In this document: piece by piece, positions 1 to 6,377 of the stretch | Layout: every line of letters starts with the position of its first letter | Position numbering within the stretch: the stretch's first letter is position 1 | From: Candidatus Iainarchaeum sp. | Lineage (GTDB): Archaea > Iainarchaeota > Iainarchaeia > Iainarchaeales > JAAZKV01 | Assembly: GCA_028702895.1 (NCBI GenBank) | Contig: JAQVNZ010000035.1 | Location: 1-7,803 of the forward strand | DNA: 7,803 nucleotides | Reading direction: 5' to 3' | The notes under the pieces: generated by a model | Told to the model about the DNA's origin: nothing | The model's input: only the letters and a program-made list of their open reading frames with translations | The model's database searches: none | Translations under genes and position numbers: made by a program

Positions 1-1
1 A

Positions 2-3000
2 ACCCCAGTAGCATTTAATGAAGAAAGTTCTATTACAATTGATACTACTAATTGTTTAAACCAAAAAATTGATATTTGGCTTTGTAAAGGAAATACTGGT
101 TGTAGTGGTGGAGCACCAGAAGGAAAAATTTCTTTAGGAAAAAATAATTTTATGTTACAAAATGATACTCAAACAATAACTGCAACTGCAAGTGATTTAC
201 CTGGAAGTTATGGAATAGATGTTTGGGCGAGAGTACATGGGAAAAGTTCTTTTACATTTATTGGAGACGGAGTAGTAGCTTTCAAAGAACCAGAAGGAAA
301 ATTCTTTGAATTAAATAAATATGAATTAAATTTAATCGGCCAAGGAATGCAAGACACAATATTATTAACAAATAAAATGTTGGATCAAAAAGTAAAAGTT
401 AGAGCAACAAATGCTGTTTGGGGAAAACAAAAACCAAAAATTAATTGGTTACAAGTAATCGGCGGAGCAGCAATTGGTGCAGGATTAGGAAACATGATTG
501 GAAGTGGTTTTAGTATGGGTGAAACAAACGAAGATAAAACACAAAAACCTACTAATACAAATGAGACTGAAACAAACGAAGATAACTCACAAAACCCTAC
601 TAACACACCACCAAATAACCTTTCTGACAGTGAATTAACCAGTGTTACAACTCAAGTTGAACAATTACCTCCAACAGACCCAACTAAACCTGACAATGTT
701 ACAGCATTAACAATATATAGAAATGACAAAACAGGAGATTTACAAACAAATACTGATGGGAAAAATGTTAGTGGTTGGAGTGATTACGGACAAATAGTAA
801 AAACAAGTAGTGAAGGACCAGACGGAACAGAATATTCTATTTATACTTATAGTGGACTTGGAAAAAATAAGGTATTTAATTCAGCCGCTGATGCTACTAC
901 GTACGCAACTAATATTATTGGAAATTCAACTTCGCTTCAAAGAACAGCTTATTCTTTTGGAAGCGGAGCACAAAATTTAACAATTGCAACAGCTGACCTA
1001 ACTGGAGACTTAGTCAAATTTACAGCATGGACTGTTCCAAAAGAAATAGTTGGTGCAACATGGGATGCGACAAAATGGACTGCAAGTCAAACATGGGATG
1101 CGACAAAATGGACTGTTGCAACAACCTACGATGCCGCAAGTTGGGGTCTTGGAACAGTTGGAGATGGGTTAAGTTGGGGAATTGACAAAGCTGGAGACGG
1201 GCTTAGTGGTGGTTATAACTGGGTTGCTAACAATACATGGAGACCAACAACCCAACCAACAACACCAACCGACATTACCCCAAATCCTAACGCAGGAAAT
1301 ATAATAATAACAAGAAATCAATCCCCAGCAAAAGAAATTTTCAAAGTTAGAACAAATAACCTTTCACAATTAAACTTACCTTCTCTCCAATGGGATTTTG
1401 AAAAAGAATTTAATTTATGGAATAATAATAAAACACTAGCAAGCTTTGAACCAGCAAATCAAAGAACATACGCAGGTTGGGGATCAGCAATTGGTGCAAT
1501 ACTAGGTGGCCTAGCAGGATGGTATATGCAAGACCAAGCCGCAAAAGATTATTTAAAAGAATTTAACACTGCAAGTTACAGAGATTTTGTAATATTCTTA
1601 CAAGGCGACAATATTAGTGTTAGTTCACCAGATGGAAAAACAATAGAAGAAAAAAATATTCCAGGAGACGCAGGAGCACTAGGATTTAGTTTAAATGAAA
1701 TAGGAGTAAACTGGGATTTTACTAACGCAGATTATTCTACAATAGAAAATGTAGGATTACAATTTTCTAATAATGGTTTAAACGAAGCACGCGCAAAATA
1801 CGGGACACTAACAATTAATGCAACTCAAAACAAGCACGGTAGTGCTATTGTTGGAAATGATATTACATCTGAAACAGAATATGATGTTACTTGTAATAAA
1901 CCAACATTTGGAAATTATTGGATTGGAAGCGAAGAAGACTCTGGACTATGCACAGGAGTAAGTAAAACAAATTATTCTCAAAAATATCATTTAAGAGTAA
2001 TTAGTGGAGAACCAACTGGAGAAGAAGCAAGCATTAGTAGTTCAAAAACTTGTAATAATGGAGTACTAACAGGAAACACTGGAATAGAAGCAATACCAAG
2101 AATAAAATTAGATTGGAGTTGGAATAATATTAATGAAAACATGTGCGATTATGGTAACGCAGATTATGCTTATTGTGATGGAGTACAAAATATTGTAACC
2201 CTAGTAAAAAAATTAGCAGCATTACAAGAATTCTTTAAACTAAATAATAATACGGGATGCCCAGAAGACCCAATATTAAATGATTATCTAAGCGAATTTG
2301 ATGAAATAAATTCAATGGTAGAATTAGTATCAGAAGGAAGAATTGGAATAGAAGATATTATAGTATCAGTAATAGAAGATGAAGCAATAGCAACTGTAAA
2401 AGTAAATAATAAAACTGGTGGAGACATAGAATCATATGTTTCAGTAGTATGGAAAGGCCAAGACGAACCACAAAATACTCTAAAAACACAAACCTTTGCC
2501 CCAGGAATAACCGAATTAGAATTTACTGCAACTGTTGACAAAATAGATGACGCATATTTTTTTACAGCAATTGCAAATGGACCAAGTGGAAATAATCGAG
2601 CAGTAACAAGAGCATTTGTTAATTTACCACCCAACATGGGTTGTTGGGCACAACCAACTACAAGAATCGTTGGAGGAATTCCAAGCATCATGTATTATCT
2701 TGCAAATCAAGATACAATACAATGGACTAGTAAAATACCTGATACAAGAACATTATATGAGTATATTAATTTTGGAAGTTATTTAATTAGAGAAAATTAT
2801 TCTAAAGAATTATTTAAAGATACTGGAGAATATTATTTGAACACTGTATTTGAAATGACTGATGATACAGAAAAAGCAATTCTAACAAAAATAATGAATG
2901 GAGAAATAGATGTTGTAAAAAGATTTTCAACCCAAGCTAGTTTTGAAGCAGGATTATATGATGCTTGGATGAATATTGATTTTGGTGGAGACTTTGATTT

Positions 3001-3499
3001 ACTATCAGATGAAACTAATATAGAAGTTAGTTTGTTAATGATTAGATCTCCTAGCGAAATGAATCCATTATACAAAATGCCCTTTAATGGTTTAATTGGA
3101 GAAAATAATAGAGCAAATTATGGAACAGTTTATACTAACATGAGTGATGAAGAATTAAAGATAACTAATAATATTACCACAAAATATAATTCCACAGGAA
3201 ATGGTATAATAAATGTTAAAACTAAAAAAGAATATGATTTTGAGAAACTAAATTCTAGTATTGGAACACGAGGACAACTAGCAATAATATCTAATAATGG
3301 GAGTGAAGCTGAAATAACTTTTACACCAAATTATGCTACACCAGTAATAGGAAAATATGATTTAAGCGGAACAAACGGTCAATTCACTTTTGAAGTAGAA
3401 AGAAATTTTTCTCCACTAACAACAGGAGGAAATATTAATTTTTGGACAGGCGCAGCAAAAAGCAAAAACTTTTACGGGGGAAGCGCAATTGAAACATAA
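2..3499 (+). CDS. Giant surface/secreted-type protein, 5'-truncated by the window and ended by an in-frame TAA
   Basis: I do not recognise a named family. The frame is open from the window edge, so the first ATG (152) is not the real start; 1165 residues are visible (numbered here from base 2). In order: a beta-rich domain with Cys18, 28 and 34 (about 1-145); a glycine-zipper hydrophobic segment (about 150-173); a Thr/Pro/Asn-rich linker with a 16-residue repeat (about 174-220); five 11-residue repeats (351-405); a second glycine-zipper segment (about 493-511); a module with six cysteines (631, 650, 684, 715, 725, 753) and a DWSW motif at 704-707; an Ig-like beta-sandwich stretch (about 786-878); then mixed beta-rich sequence. 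Many N-x-S/T sequons and paired cysteines fit an extracellular protein. Signal peptide and N-terminus lie outside the window. The frame continues after the TAA to 3889, so the product may be prematurely truncated. Function is unknown; adhesin or surface-apparatus component is inference. Confidence 0.85.
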   Translation, partial: TPVAFNEESSITIDTTNCLNQKIDIWLCKGNTGCSGGAPEGKISLGKNNFMLQNDTQTITATASDLPGSYGIDVWARVHGKSSFTFIGDGVVAFKEPEGKFFELNKYELNLIGQGMQDTILLTNKMLDQKVKVRATNAVWGKQKPKINWLQVIGGAAIGAGLGNMIGSGFSMGETNEDKTQKPTNTNETETNEDNSQNPTNTPPNNLSDSELTSVTTQVEQLPPTDPTKPDNVTALTIYRNDKTGDLQTNTDGKNVSGWSDYGQIVKTSSEGPDGTEYSIYTYSGLGKNKVFNSAADATTYATNIIGNSTSLQRTAYSFGSGAQNLTIATADLTGDLVKFTAWTVPKEIVGATWDATKWTASQTWDATKWTVATTYDAASWGLGTVGDGLSWGIDKAGDGLSGGYNWVANNTWRPTTQPTTPTDITPNPNAGNIIITRNQSPAKEIFKVRTNNLSQLNLPSLQWDFEKEFNLWNNNKTLASFEPANQRTYAGWGSAIGAILGGLAGWYMQDQAAKDYLKEFNTASYRDFVIFLQGDNISVSSPDGKTIEEKNIPGDAGALGFSLNEIGVNWDFTNADYSTIENVGLQFSNNGLNEARAKYGTLTINATQNKHGSAIVGNDITSETEYDVTCNKPTFGNYWIGSEEDSGLCTGVSKTNYSQKYHLRVISGEPTGEEASISSSKTCNNGVLTGNTGIEAIPRIKLDWSWNNINENMCDYGNADYAYCDGVQNIVTLVKKLAALQEFFKLNNNTGCPEDPILNDYLSEFDEINSMVELVSEGRIGIEDIIVSVIEDEAIATVKVNNKTGGDIESYVSVVWKGQDEPQNTLKTQTFAPGITELEFTATVDKIDDAYFFTAIANGPSGNNRAVTRAFVNLPPNMGCWAQPTTRIVGGIPSIMYYLANQDTIQWTSKIPDTRTLYEYINFGSYLIRENYSKELFKDTGEYYLNTVFEMTDDTEKAILTKIMNGEIDVVKRFSTQASFEAGLYDAWMNIDFGGDFDLLSDETNIEVSLLMIRSPSEMNPLYKMPFNGLIGENNRANYGTVYTNMSDEELKITNNITTKYNSTGNGIINVKTKKEYDFEKLNSSIGTRGQLAIISNNGSEAEITFTPNYATPVIGKYDLSGTNGQFTFEVERNFSPLTTGGNINFWTGAAKSKNFYGGSAIET
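521..607 (+). repeat. Two direct 39-bp repeats, 48-bp period, inside the surface-protein linker
   Basis: Copies at 521-559 and 569-607 differ at 4 of 39 positions and are spaced by 48 bp, exactly 16 codons. Both encode ETNED..Q.PTNT in the Thr/Asn/Pro-rich linker just after the first glycine-zipper segment. The in-frame period and disordered, hydrophilic composition suggest an expandable stalk or spacer that changes length by slippage or recombination. Confidence 0.85.
1052..1216 (+). repeat. Five 33-bp (11-residue) repeats in the surface protein
   Basis: Five consecutive 11-codon units start at 1052, 1085, 1118, 1151 and 1184. The core is [W/Y/G]-D-[A/G]-x-[K/S]-[W/G]-[T/G], with Asp at unit position 5 in all five. 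Units 1 and 2 are nearly fresh duplicates at DNA level: a 26-bp identical stretch at 1057-1082 recurs at 1090-1115. Units 3-5 have diverged from W/T-rich to G-rich versions. An 11-residue period is that of hendecad amphipathic helices, with Trp/Tyr on one face. Confidence 0.85.
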
Positions 3500-3889
3500 A
3501 ATAATACAGCAGATTCACAAGTAAGCGATAAATATGGTTTCTCTTGGAAGGATACTTCAGAGAGTGGAACAATATACCTAAAAACAACATTTTATACTCC
3601 AACAAATAATAATTATATTCTAAAAACTATAGACGGTTCGTTTTGGACTCCTAATAATAATTTTACTAATAACGTTGAATTAGTAGGAATAGCTGGGATG
3701 AGAAAAAATCAATCAGGAGAATACTTTAATACTCTAACAGATTTATTTGACATGGTAAAAAACCAGGATGTTTGTATTAGTAATGATGGTGCCACAATGA
3801 GTTTTTGGTGGAACCCTAAACGAATTGAGACCACTAGTGGAAGTATTGATAATCTGGCTAATAAAGAACTGACTATAATAACAAAATAA
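3500..3889 (+). pseudogene. In-frame 3' continuation of the giant surface protein beyond the TAA
   Basis: Directly after TAA 3497-3499 the same frame stays open for 129 codons to a TAA at 3887-3889. The translation is protein-like (GFSWKD, YLKTTFYTP, MSFWWNPKR), with the same Asn/Thr-rich, beta-type composition as the upstream gene. An open run this long is unlikely by chance in such AT-rich DNA. The simplest reading is one gene of at least 1295 codons cut by a single nonsense change (CAA, AAA or GAA to TAA), by readthrough, or by a base-call error. An internal ATG at 3698 could open a 63-residue ORF, but no GGTG-type ribosome site precedes it, so I do not call a separate gene. Confidence 0.75.
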
Positions 3890-3963
3890 AACAATAATAT
3901 AAATTTCTCTTATTAATTAAAAACAAAAAACCCTTTAAAAAAAAATTTAGTATAACAAAAGGA

Positions 3964-3975
3964 TTTTATATAATC
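3964..3975 (+). promoter_or_regulatory. Probable archaeal TATA box for the small membrane-protein pair
   Basis: The TTTTATATAATC stretch lies 17-28 bases before the ATG at 3992, close to the -26 spacing expected for a leaderless or very short-leader archaeal transcript. It is preceded by a purine run (AAAAGGA, 3957-3963) where a BRE would sit. Its position after the stop at 3889 suggests that transcription of the small genes starts afresh. Confidence 0.5.
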
Positions 3976-3991
3976 AAAGCATTTATTTATT

Positions 3992-4360
3992 ATGATAGGA
4001 ATATTTTCTAACATGAATTTACTTTTAATCGGAGAAATTTTTGCAGACCTAAATCTAGTCCTAAAAATACTTGTACTACTAGCAATATTTGGTTATGTTA
4101 CCCAACACTTAGGCAAGGGCCCGTTAGCCATACTTATAATAGTTGGAATGGGTTATTTTATTATATTTGATTATTGGAAGTTTTTTGGCGGGGTATATGT
4201 CCTATACATGTTAATTGTAATGGGTATTGGTGGAATAGTAATTGATTTCCTGTTCATTACTCCCGGAGCACAAGGAAAGAACGAGGGGCCAATTTCACAT
4301 GGTAGGGATTTTACATCAAGACAAGGAGCTTATCAAAAATTAAGAGGTGGCGGAAGATGA
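3992..4360 (+). CDS. Small three-TM membrane protein with basic Gly/Arg tail
   Basis: 122 residues, family not recognised. Three hydrophobic segments are visible at about residues 18-38, 44-63 and 66-90, with the short loop QHLGKGP between the first two and an aromatic turn DYWKFFGG between the second and third. The last 32 residues are polar and basic, ending RGGGR, and are probably cytoplasmic by the positive-inside rule. I chose ATG 3992 because a TATA-like box sits 17-28 bases upstream, fitting a leaderless start; ATG 4013 (residue 8) is a possible alternative. The stop overlaps the next ATG (ATGA, 4357-4360), so the two genes are translationally coupled. The codons of the RGGGR tail double as the Shine-Dalgarno site of the next gene. 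Predicted role: integral membrane component of whatever the cluster encodes (inference). Confidence 0.82.
   Translation: MIGIFSNMNLLLIGEIFADLNLVLKILVLLAIFGYVTQHLGKGPLAILIIVGMGYFIIFDYWKFFGGVYVLYMLIVMGIGGIVIDFLFITPGAQGKNEGPISHGRDFTSRQGAYQKLRGGGR
4344..4350 (+). promoter_or_regulatory. Ribosome binding site GAGGTGG for the 4357 start
   Basis: GAGGTGG matches the archaeal anti-Shine-Dalgarno CACCUCC well and ends 6 bases before ATG 4357. It is embedded in the last codons of the upstream gene, supporting coupled translation. Confidence 0.75.
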
Positions 4361-4686
4361 ATGAAAACGGTGGCGCATTAATGACTATTGGTGTTGCAAT
4401 AAGTTTAATTATAGCCGTGTCTATTAGTTTACCAATCCTAATGAAAGTTTTTCCACCCCTAGATATTATTGTAAAAATTATTCTTATTTTTGTTATAATT
4501 ACGATGGTTAGAGGATACCTTGGGAGTAGTGTATTAACCCTAATAATTTCTGGAATATTAATATATTTTTTAATTTTAAAATGGTGGTGGGTTACTTCAA
4601 GTATATGGTTTTTTACAACATTATTAACATTTGGAATATTAAGTTTATTTGTTTGGGGAACAAGCAAGATTATACCATCACATTAA
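4357..4686 (+). CDS. Small four-TM membrane protein
   Basis: 109 residues, family not recognised. Hydrophobic segments lie at about 8-28, 35-52, 56-74 and 78-100; a loop RGYLGSS separates TM2 and TM3, and a tryptophan-rich turn KWWW separates TM3 and TM4. TM2-TM4 thus repeat the layout of the preceding protein and of the two following ones. Hydrophilic parts are only a few residues at each end, so it is almost entirely within the membrane. ATG 4357 overlaps the upstream TGA by four bases and has a GAGGTGG site 6 bases before it. A second start, ATG 4381 (residue 9), has its own GGTGG 7 bases upstream, so a product eight residues shorter is equally supported. It ends before the 4687-4853 spacer. 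Confidence 0.82.
   Translation: MNENGGALMTIGVAISLIIAVSISLPILMKVFPPLDIIVKIILIFVIITMVRGYLGSSVLTLIISGILIYFLILKWWWVTSSIWFFTTLLTFGILSLFVWGTSKIIPSH
4369..4373 (+). promoter_or_regulatory. Second GGTGG ribosome site, for alternative start ATG 4381
   Basis: GGTGG ends 7 bases before an in-frame ATG at 4381, inside the first codons of the 4357 gene. Two adjacent GGTGG-ATG pairs in one frame leave the true start ambiguous, or allow two N-terminal forms. Confidence 0.5.
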
Positions 4687-4732
4687 TTATTTAAAGAACA
4701 AAAACAAAATAATATTGTAAAGTAAGAGAAAT

Positions 4733-4755
4733 TAATCTTATAAAAAATAAGATTA
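4733..4755. other. Perfect 9-bp inverted repeat (hairpin) in the intergenic spacer
   Basis: TAATCTTAT (4733-4741) and ATAAGATTA (4747-4755) are exact reverse complements around a five-A loop. The element lies in the 167-bp AT-rich spacer 4687-4853 between the two small-membrane-protein groups. No T-tract follows on the plus strand, so it is not a classic intrinsic terminator for the upstream pair. It could be a protein-binding palindrome or an RNA processing hairpin; AT-rich DNA makes chance symmetry more likely. The rest of the spacer holds only A-rich sequence and the promoter candidate near 4817-4838. Confidence 0.5.
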
Positions 4756-4816
4756 TTAAAAATAATAATTAAAAAAATAATAATAATAAAATCGAGTAAA
4801 CAAAAAAATAATAAAA

Positions 4817-4838
4817 TTTAAAAAAACATTTTAAAAAA
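4817..4838 (+). promoter_or_regulatory. Probable TATA region for the 4854-5782 operon
   Basis: Two TTTAAAAAA-type boxes lie at 4817-4826 and 4829-4838, 28-37 and 16-25 bases before ATG 4854. Either could give a leaderless or short-leader transcript. Downstream, GGATTTGATT (4840-4849) partly matches the archaeal Shine-Dalgarno GGAGGTGATC and ends 4 bases before the ATG. Confidence 0.4.
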
Positions 4839-4853
4839 CGGATTTGATTAAAA

Positions 4854-5111
4854 ATGGGATTTGATATTTTAGGCGCATTAACCGGACAAGATATTGCTTT
4901 AAGTTTGGCCCTAGTAATATTAATCGTTTTATTTATTTGGGTTTATAGTTGGGGTAAAAATCAGTTAGGATCAAAACTTGGTTTATTACTAGCAATAATA
5001 ATTGTTTACCTAACATTTTTTTCTTTTCCAGAACTAATCTGGGTAATATTCATATTCTTTATACTATCAACATTTGGTAAAGAATTGTTGGAGAGAATAC
5101 CTAAAAAATAG
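4854..5111 (+). CDS. Small three-TM membrane protein
   Basis: 85 residues, family not recognised. Hydrophobic segments lie at about 15-33, 40-56 and 60-75. The loop WGKNQLGSK sits between TM1 and TM2, a short aromatic/proline turn (FFSFPEL) between TM2 and TM3, and a basic tail KELLERIPKK at the end. The TM - xLGx loop - TM - aromatic turn - TM plan is the same as in the 3992 and 4357 products, suggesting diverged paralogues. It begins a new transcription unit after the AT-rich spacer. Its TAG stop lies inside an AGTGAT site serving the next gene, which starts 9 bases later, so the two are tightly coupled. Function is unknown; a small structural membrane subunit is inference. Confidence 0.8.
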   Translation: MGFDILGALTGQDIALSLALVILIVLFIWVYSWGKNQLGSKLGLLLAIIIVYLTFFSFPELIWVIFIFFILSTFGKELLERIPKK

Positions 5112-5115
5112 TGAT
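5110..5115 (+). promoter_or_regulatory. Ribosome binding site AGTGAT that decides the 5121 start
   Basis: AGTGAT, one mismatch from the archaeal GGTGAT core, ends 5 bases before ATG 5121 and overlaps the upstream TAG (5109-5111). A possible TTG start at 5115 falls inside this site and is therefore unlikely. Confidence 0.55.
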
Positions 5116-5120
5116 TGTTA

Positions 5121-5438
5121 ATGGATTTCATGAATTATGTTATTTCGGTTGCCGTAATTGGACTTATAATACAATTCGGAGAACTTTGGATGGCACTAGG
5201 CGTAACCTTTATTTTGATTATCGCTTCAAAAGAGATTAAAGCAACTTTTTTAATGATATTAAGCTTTATCACCATGTATTTTGTGAACGGAATAGGAATG
5301 AAAGAATATTGGTTATTTGCAATAATCGCTCTAATTGCAATAGGCTATTTATTAGGTTTAGGGTCTGAAGAGAAAGCCGCTGATCCTTATGCAGGTTTAA
5401 TGGGCGGAGCAGACATGGGAATGGGCGGATTTGGATAA
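5121..5438 (+). CDS. Small four-TM membrane protein with Met/Gly-rich tail
   Basis: 105 residues from ATG 5121; an in-frame TTG at 5115 would add two residues but lies within the ribosome site. Hydrophobic segments lie at about 5-19, 23-36, 42-57 and 63-80, with a SKEIKA loop before the third and a GIGMKEYW turn before the fourth. The C-terminal 23 residues are unusual: a short acidic/basic patch (GSEEKAADPY), then AGLMGGADMGMGGFG, rich in Gly and Met. Such a tail is probably flexible and could be a protein-interaction sequence (inference). The last base of its TAA (5438) is the A of the next ATG, so translation of the two is coupled. Family not recognised. Confidence 0.8.
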   Translation: MDFMNYVISVAVIGLIIQFGELWMALGVTFILIIASKEIKATFLMILSFITMYFVNGIGMKEYWLFAIIALIAIGYLLGLGSEEKAADPYAGLMGGADMGMGGFG

Positions 5439-5782
5439 TGGATTCAAAAAATAAATATACAATATTTTTACTCATAGTTGTTACAATATTATTTTTTTAT
5501 ACTAGCATGGAAGCACTAGCATTAACCTGTGTTTTAATTACACTAATTTTAATAGTATATAATCCAGTTAAAAAGAATTCAAAAAAAATTTGGAGCGAAG
5601 TTGATAAAGCAAAACCAAAAGATATTACACCAATAATAAAATCGCATTATGATACCACAACAAAATTAGCTGCTGATTTAATTACAGGCCCACCAAAAAC
5701 ACAACACCAATTAACAAGCATACACCAATTTCAAAAAGGAACTAAAAACTTTTTTAGTGAATTAAAAAAAATATTTAAATAA
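5438..5782 (+). CDS. Two-TM hairpin protein with long basic soluble tail
   Basis: 114 residues, family not recognised. The N-terminus MDSKNK is short and polar. Two closely spaced hydrophobic segments at about 8-22 and 25-41 form a probable membrane hairpin. A lysine-rich soluble tail follows (about 43-114; starts NPVKKNSKKIW, ends SELKKIFK), expected to face the cytoplasm. Unlike the four small proteins before it, most of its mass is outside the membrane, so it could dock a soluble partner such as the ATPase-like or coiled-coil protein encoded nearby (inference). The ATG overlaps the upstream stop by one base; upstream GCGGAT (5425-5430) is only a weak ribosome-site candidate. It is the last gene of this group and converges on the minus-strand gene 64 bases on. 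Confidence 0.8.
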   Translation: MDSKNKYTIFLLIVVTILFFYTSMEALALTCVLITLILIVYNPVKKNSKKIWSEVDKAKPKDITPIIKSHYDTTTKLAADLITGPPKTQHQLTSIHQFQKGTKNFFSELKKIFK

Positions 5783-5846
5783 ATTAAAATCACACAACTA
5801 AACTTATTCAAACACCCTTTTCAAAAAAATATTTTTTAAAAATAAA
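5783..5846. terminator. Convergent bidirectional termination region
   Basis: The 64 bases between two converging stops carry T-tracts on both strands: TTTTTT at 5832-5837 on the plus strand, and A-runs at 5823-5829 and 5838-5842 that read as T-tracts on the minus strand. A6-TA-T6 (5824-5837) is a perfect 14-bp palindrome. Archaeal RNA polymerase terminates at T-tracts, so this probably ends both transcripts. Confidence 0.6.
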
Positions 5847-6377
5847 TTATTTTTTAGATTCTAGTTCTGTTAAAATTTTTCTATTAACTTCTAAAACATC
5901 TTTCATTATTCGCATTAACGCATTATTTTGAGCAGATAAATCAGATAATTTCTCATTAAGTTTAGAATCATTTACCGGAGCAACTTTAGTATTAATTACA
6001 GTTTTCTTTAAATCTTCTATTTTTTCATCAACTTCTTTTATTTTATCGTCATTAAAATTCCTATCATTTTGATCAGTAATTTCACCTAACTCTTTAGCAT
6101 CAGAATCATCATCCATATTACTATCAGAGGACAAATATTCATTAGAATAATTATTTTCATTATTACTAGAATCAACATCTTCATCAGAAGAATCTTTTTC
6201 TAAATTAATTTTTTTGTTTAACTCAGAATTCTTTGAATCTCTTAACTTATTTATTCTATCCCTTGAATCGTTTTCACTCATACCAACATCAGTTAGAGTA
6301 GAAATAATTGTTGAATCATCAATCTCCGCATCAAGCATTCGTAAAATCGTACTATCAATAATCTCGTCATTAACCAT
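5847..6377 (-). CDS. Acidic protein: small N-terminal helical domain, disordered linker, C-terminal coiled coil
   Basis: 176 residues from ATG 6377. Residues 1-45 (MVNDEIIDSTILRMLDAEID...) read as a compact helical domain with repeated D-D/E-x-[ST]-I motifs. Residues about 48-110 are Ser/Asp/Asn/Glu-rich and probably disordered. Residues about 115-176 are heptad-like (KEVDEKIEDLKK, then LNEKLSDLSAQNNALM, ending LTELESKK), a probable coiled coil. There is no membrane segment, so it is soluble. I chose ATG 6377 because GGTG (6384-6381) lies 3 bases upstream and a TATA-like box lies 42-50 bases upstream; a TTG at 6404 would add a hydrophobic MLIVILLVL but lacks such support. I recall similar N-terminal domains in DPANN hypothetical proteins but cannot name a family. 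Scaffold or adaptor is inference. Confidence 0.85.
   Translation of the reverse strand: MVNDEIIDSTILRMLDAEIDDSTIISTLTDVGMSENDSRDRINKLRDSKNSELNKKINLEKDSSDEDVDSSNNENNYSNEYLSSDSNMDDDSDAKELGEITDQNDRNFNDDKIKEVDEKIEDLKKTVINTKVAPVNDSKLNEKLSDLSAQNNALMRIMKDVLEVNRKILTELESKK

Noticed and set aside
152..154. ATG 152 as the true start of the surface protein
   Set aside because: The frame is open to the window edge with protein-like sequence including cysteines, and no ribosome site precedes the ATG.
385..606. Minus-strand ORF of 73 codons
   Set aside because: It lies wholly inside the surface-protein gene, opposite the repeat; its repetitive sequence (VGFCELSSFVS) mirrors the plus-strand repeats and no GGTG site precedes it.
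521..607. Short CRISPR-like array
   Set aside because: Only two copies, 9-bp gap, imperfect, in frame with the surrounding coding sequence; these are protein repeats.
2284..2691. Minus-strand ORF of 135 codons
   Set aside because: Fully antisense to the long plus-strand frame, which shows consistent protein-like sequence; no promoter or ribosome site seen.
3497..3499. Recoding of the in-frame stop as pyrrolysine or selenocysteine
   Set aside because: The codon is TAA; those systems use TAG and TGA, and all three stops end other genes here.
4311..4667. Minus-strand ORF of 118 codons
   Set aside because: Antisense to the 4357 gene; the plus-strand gene has a strong GAGGTGG and start/stop overlap with its neighbour.
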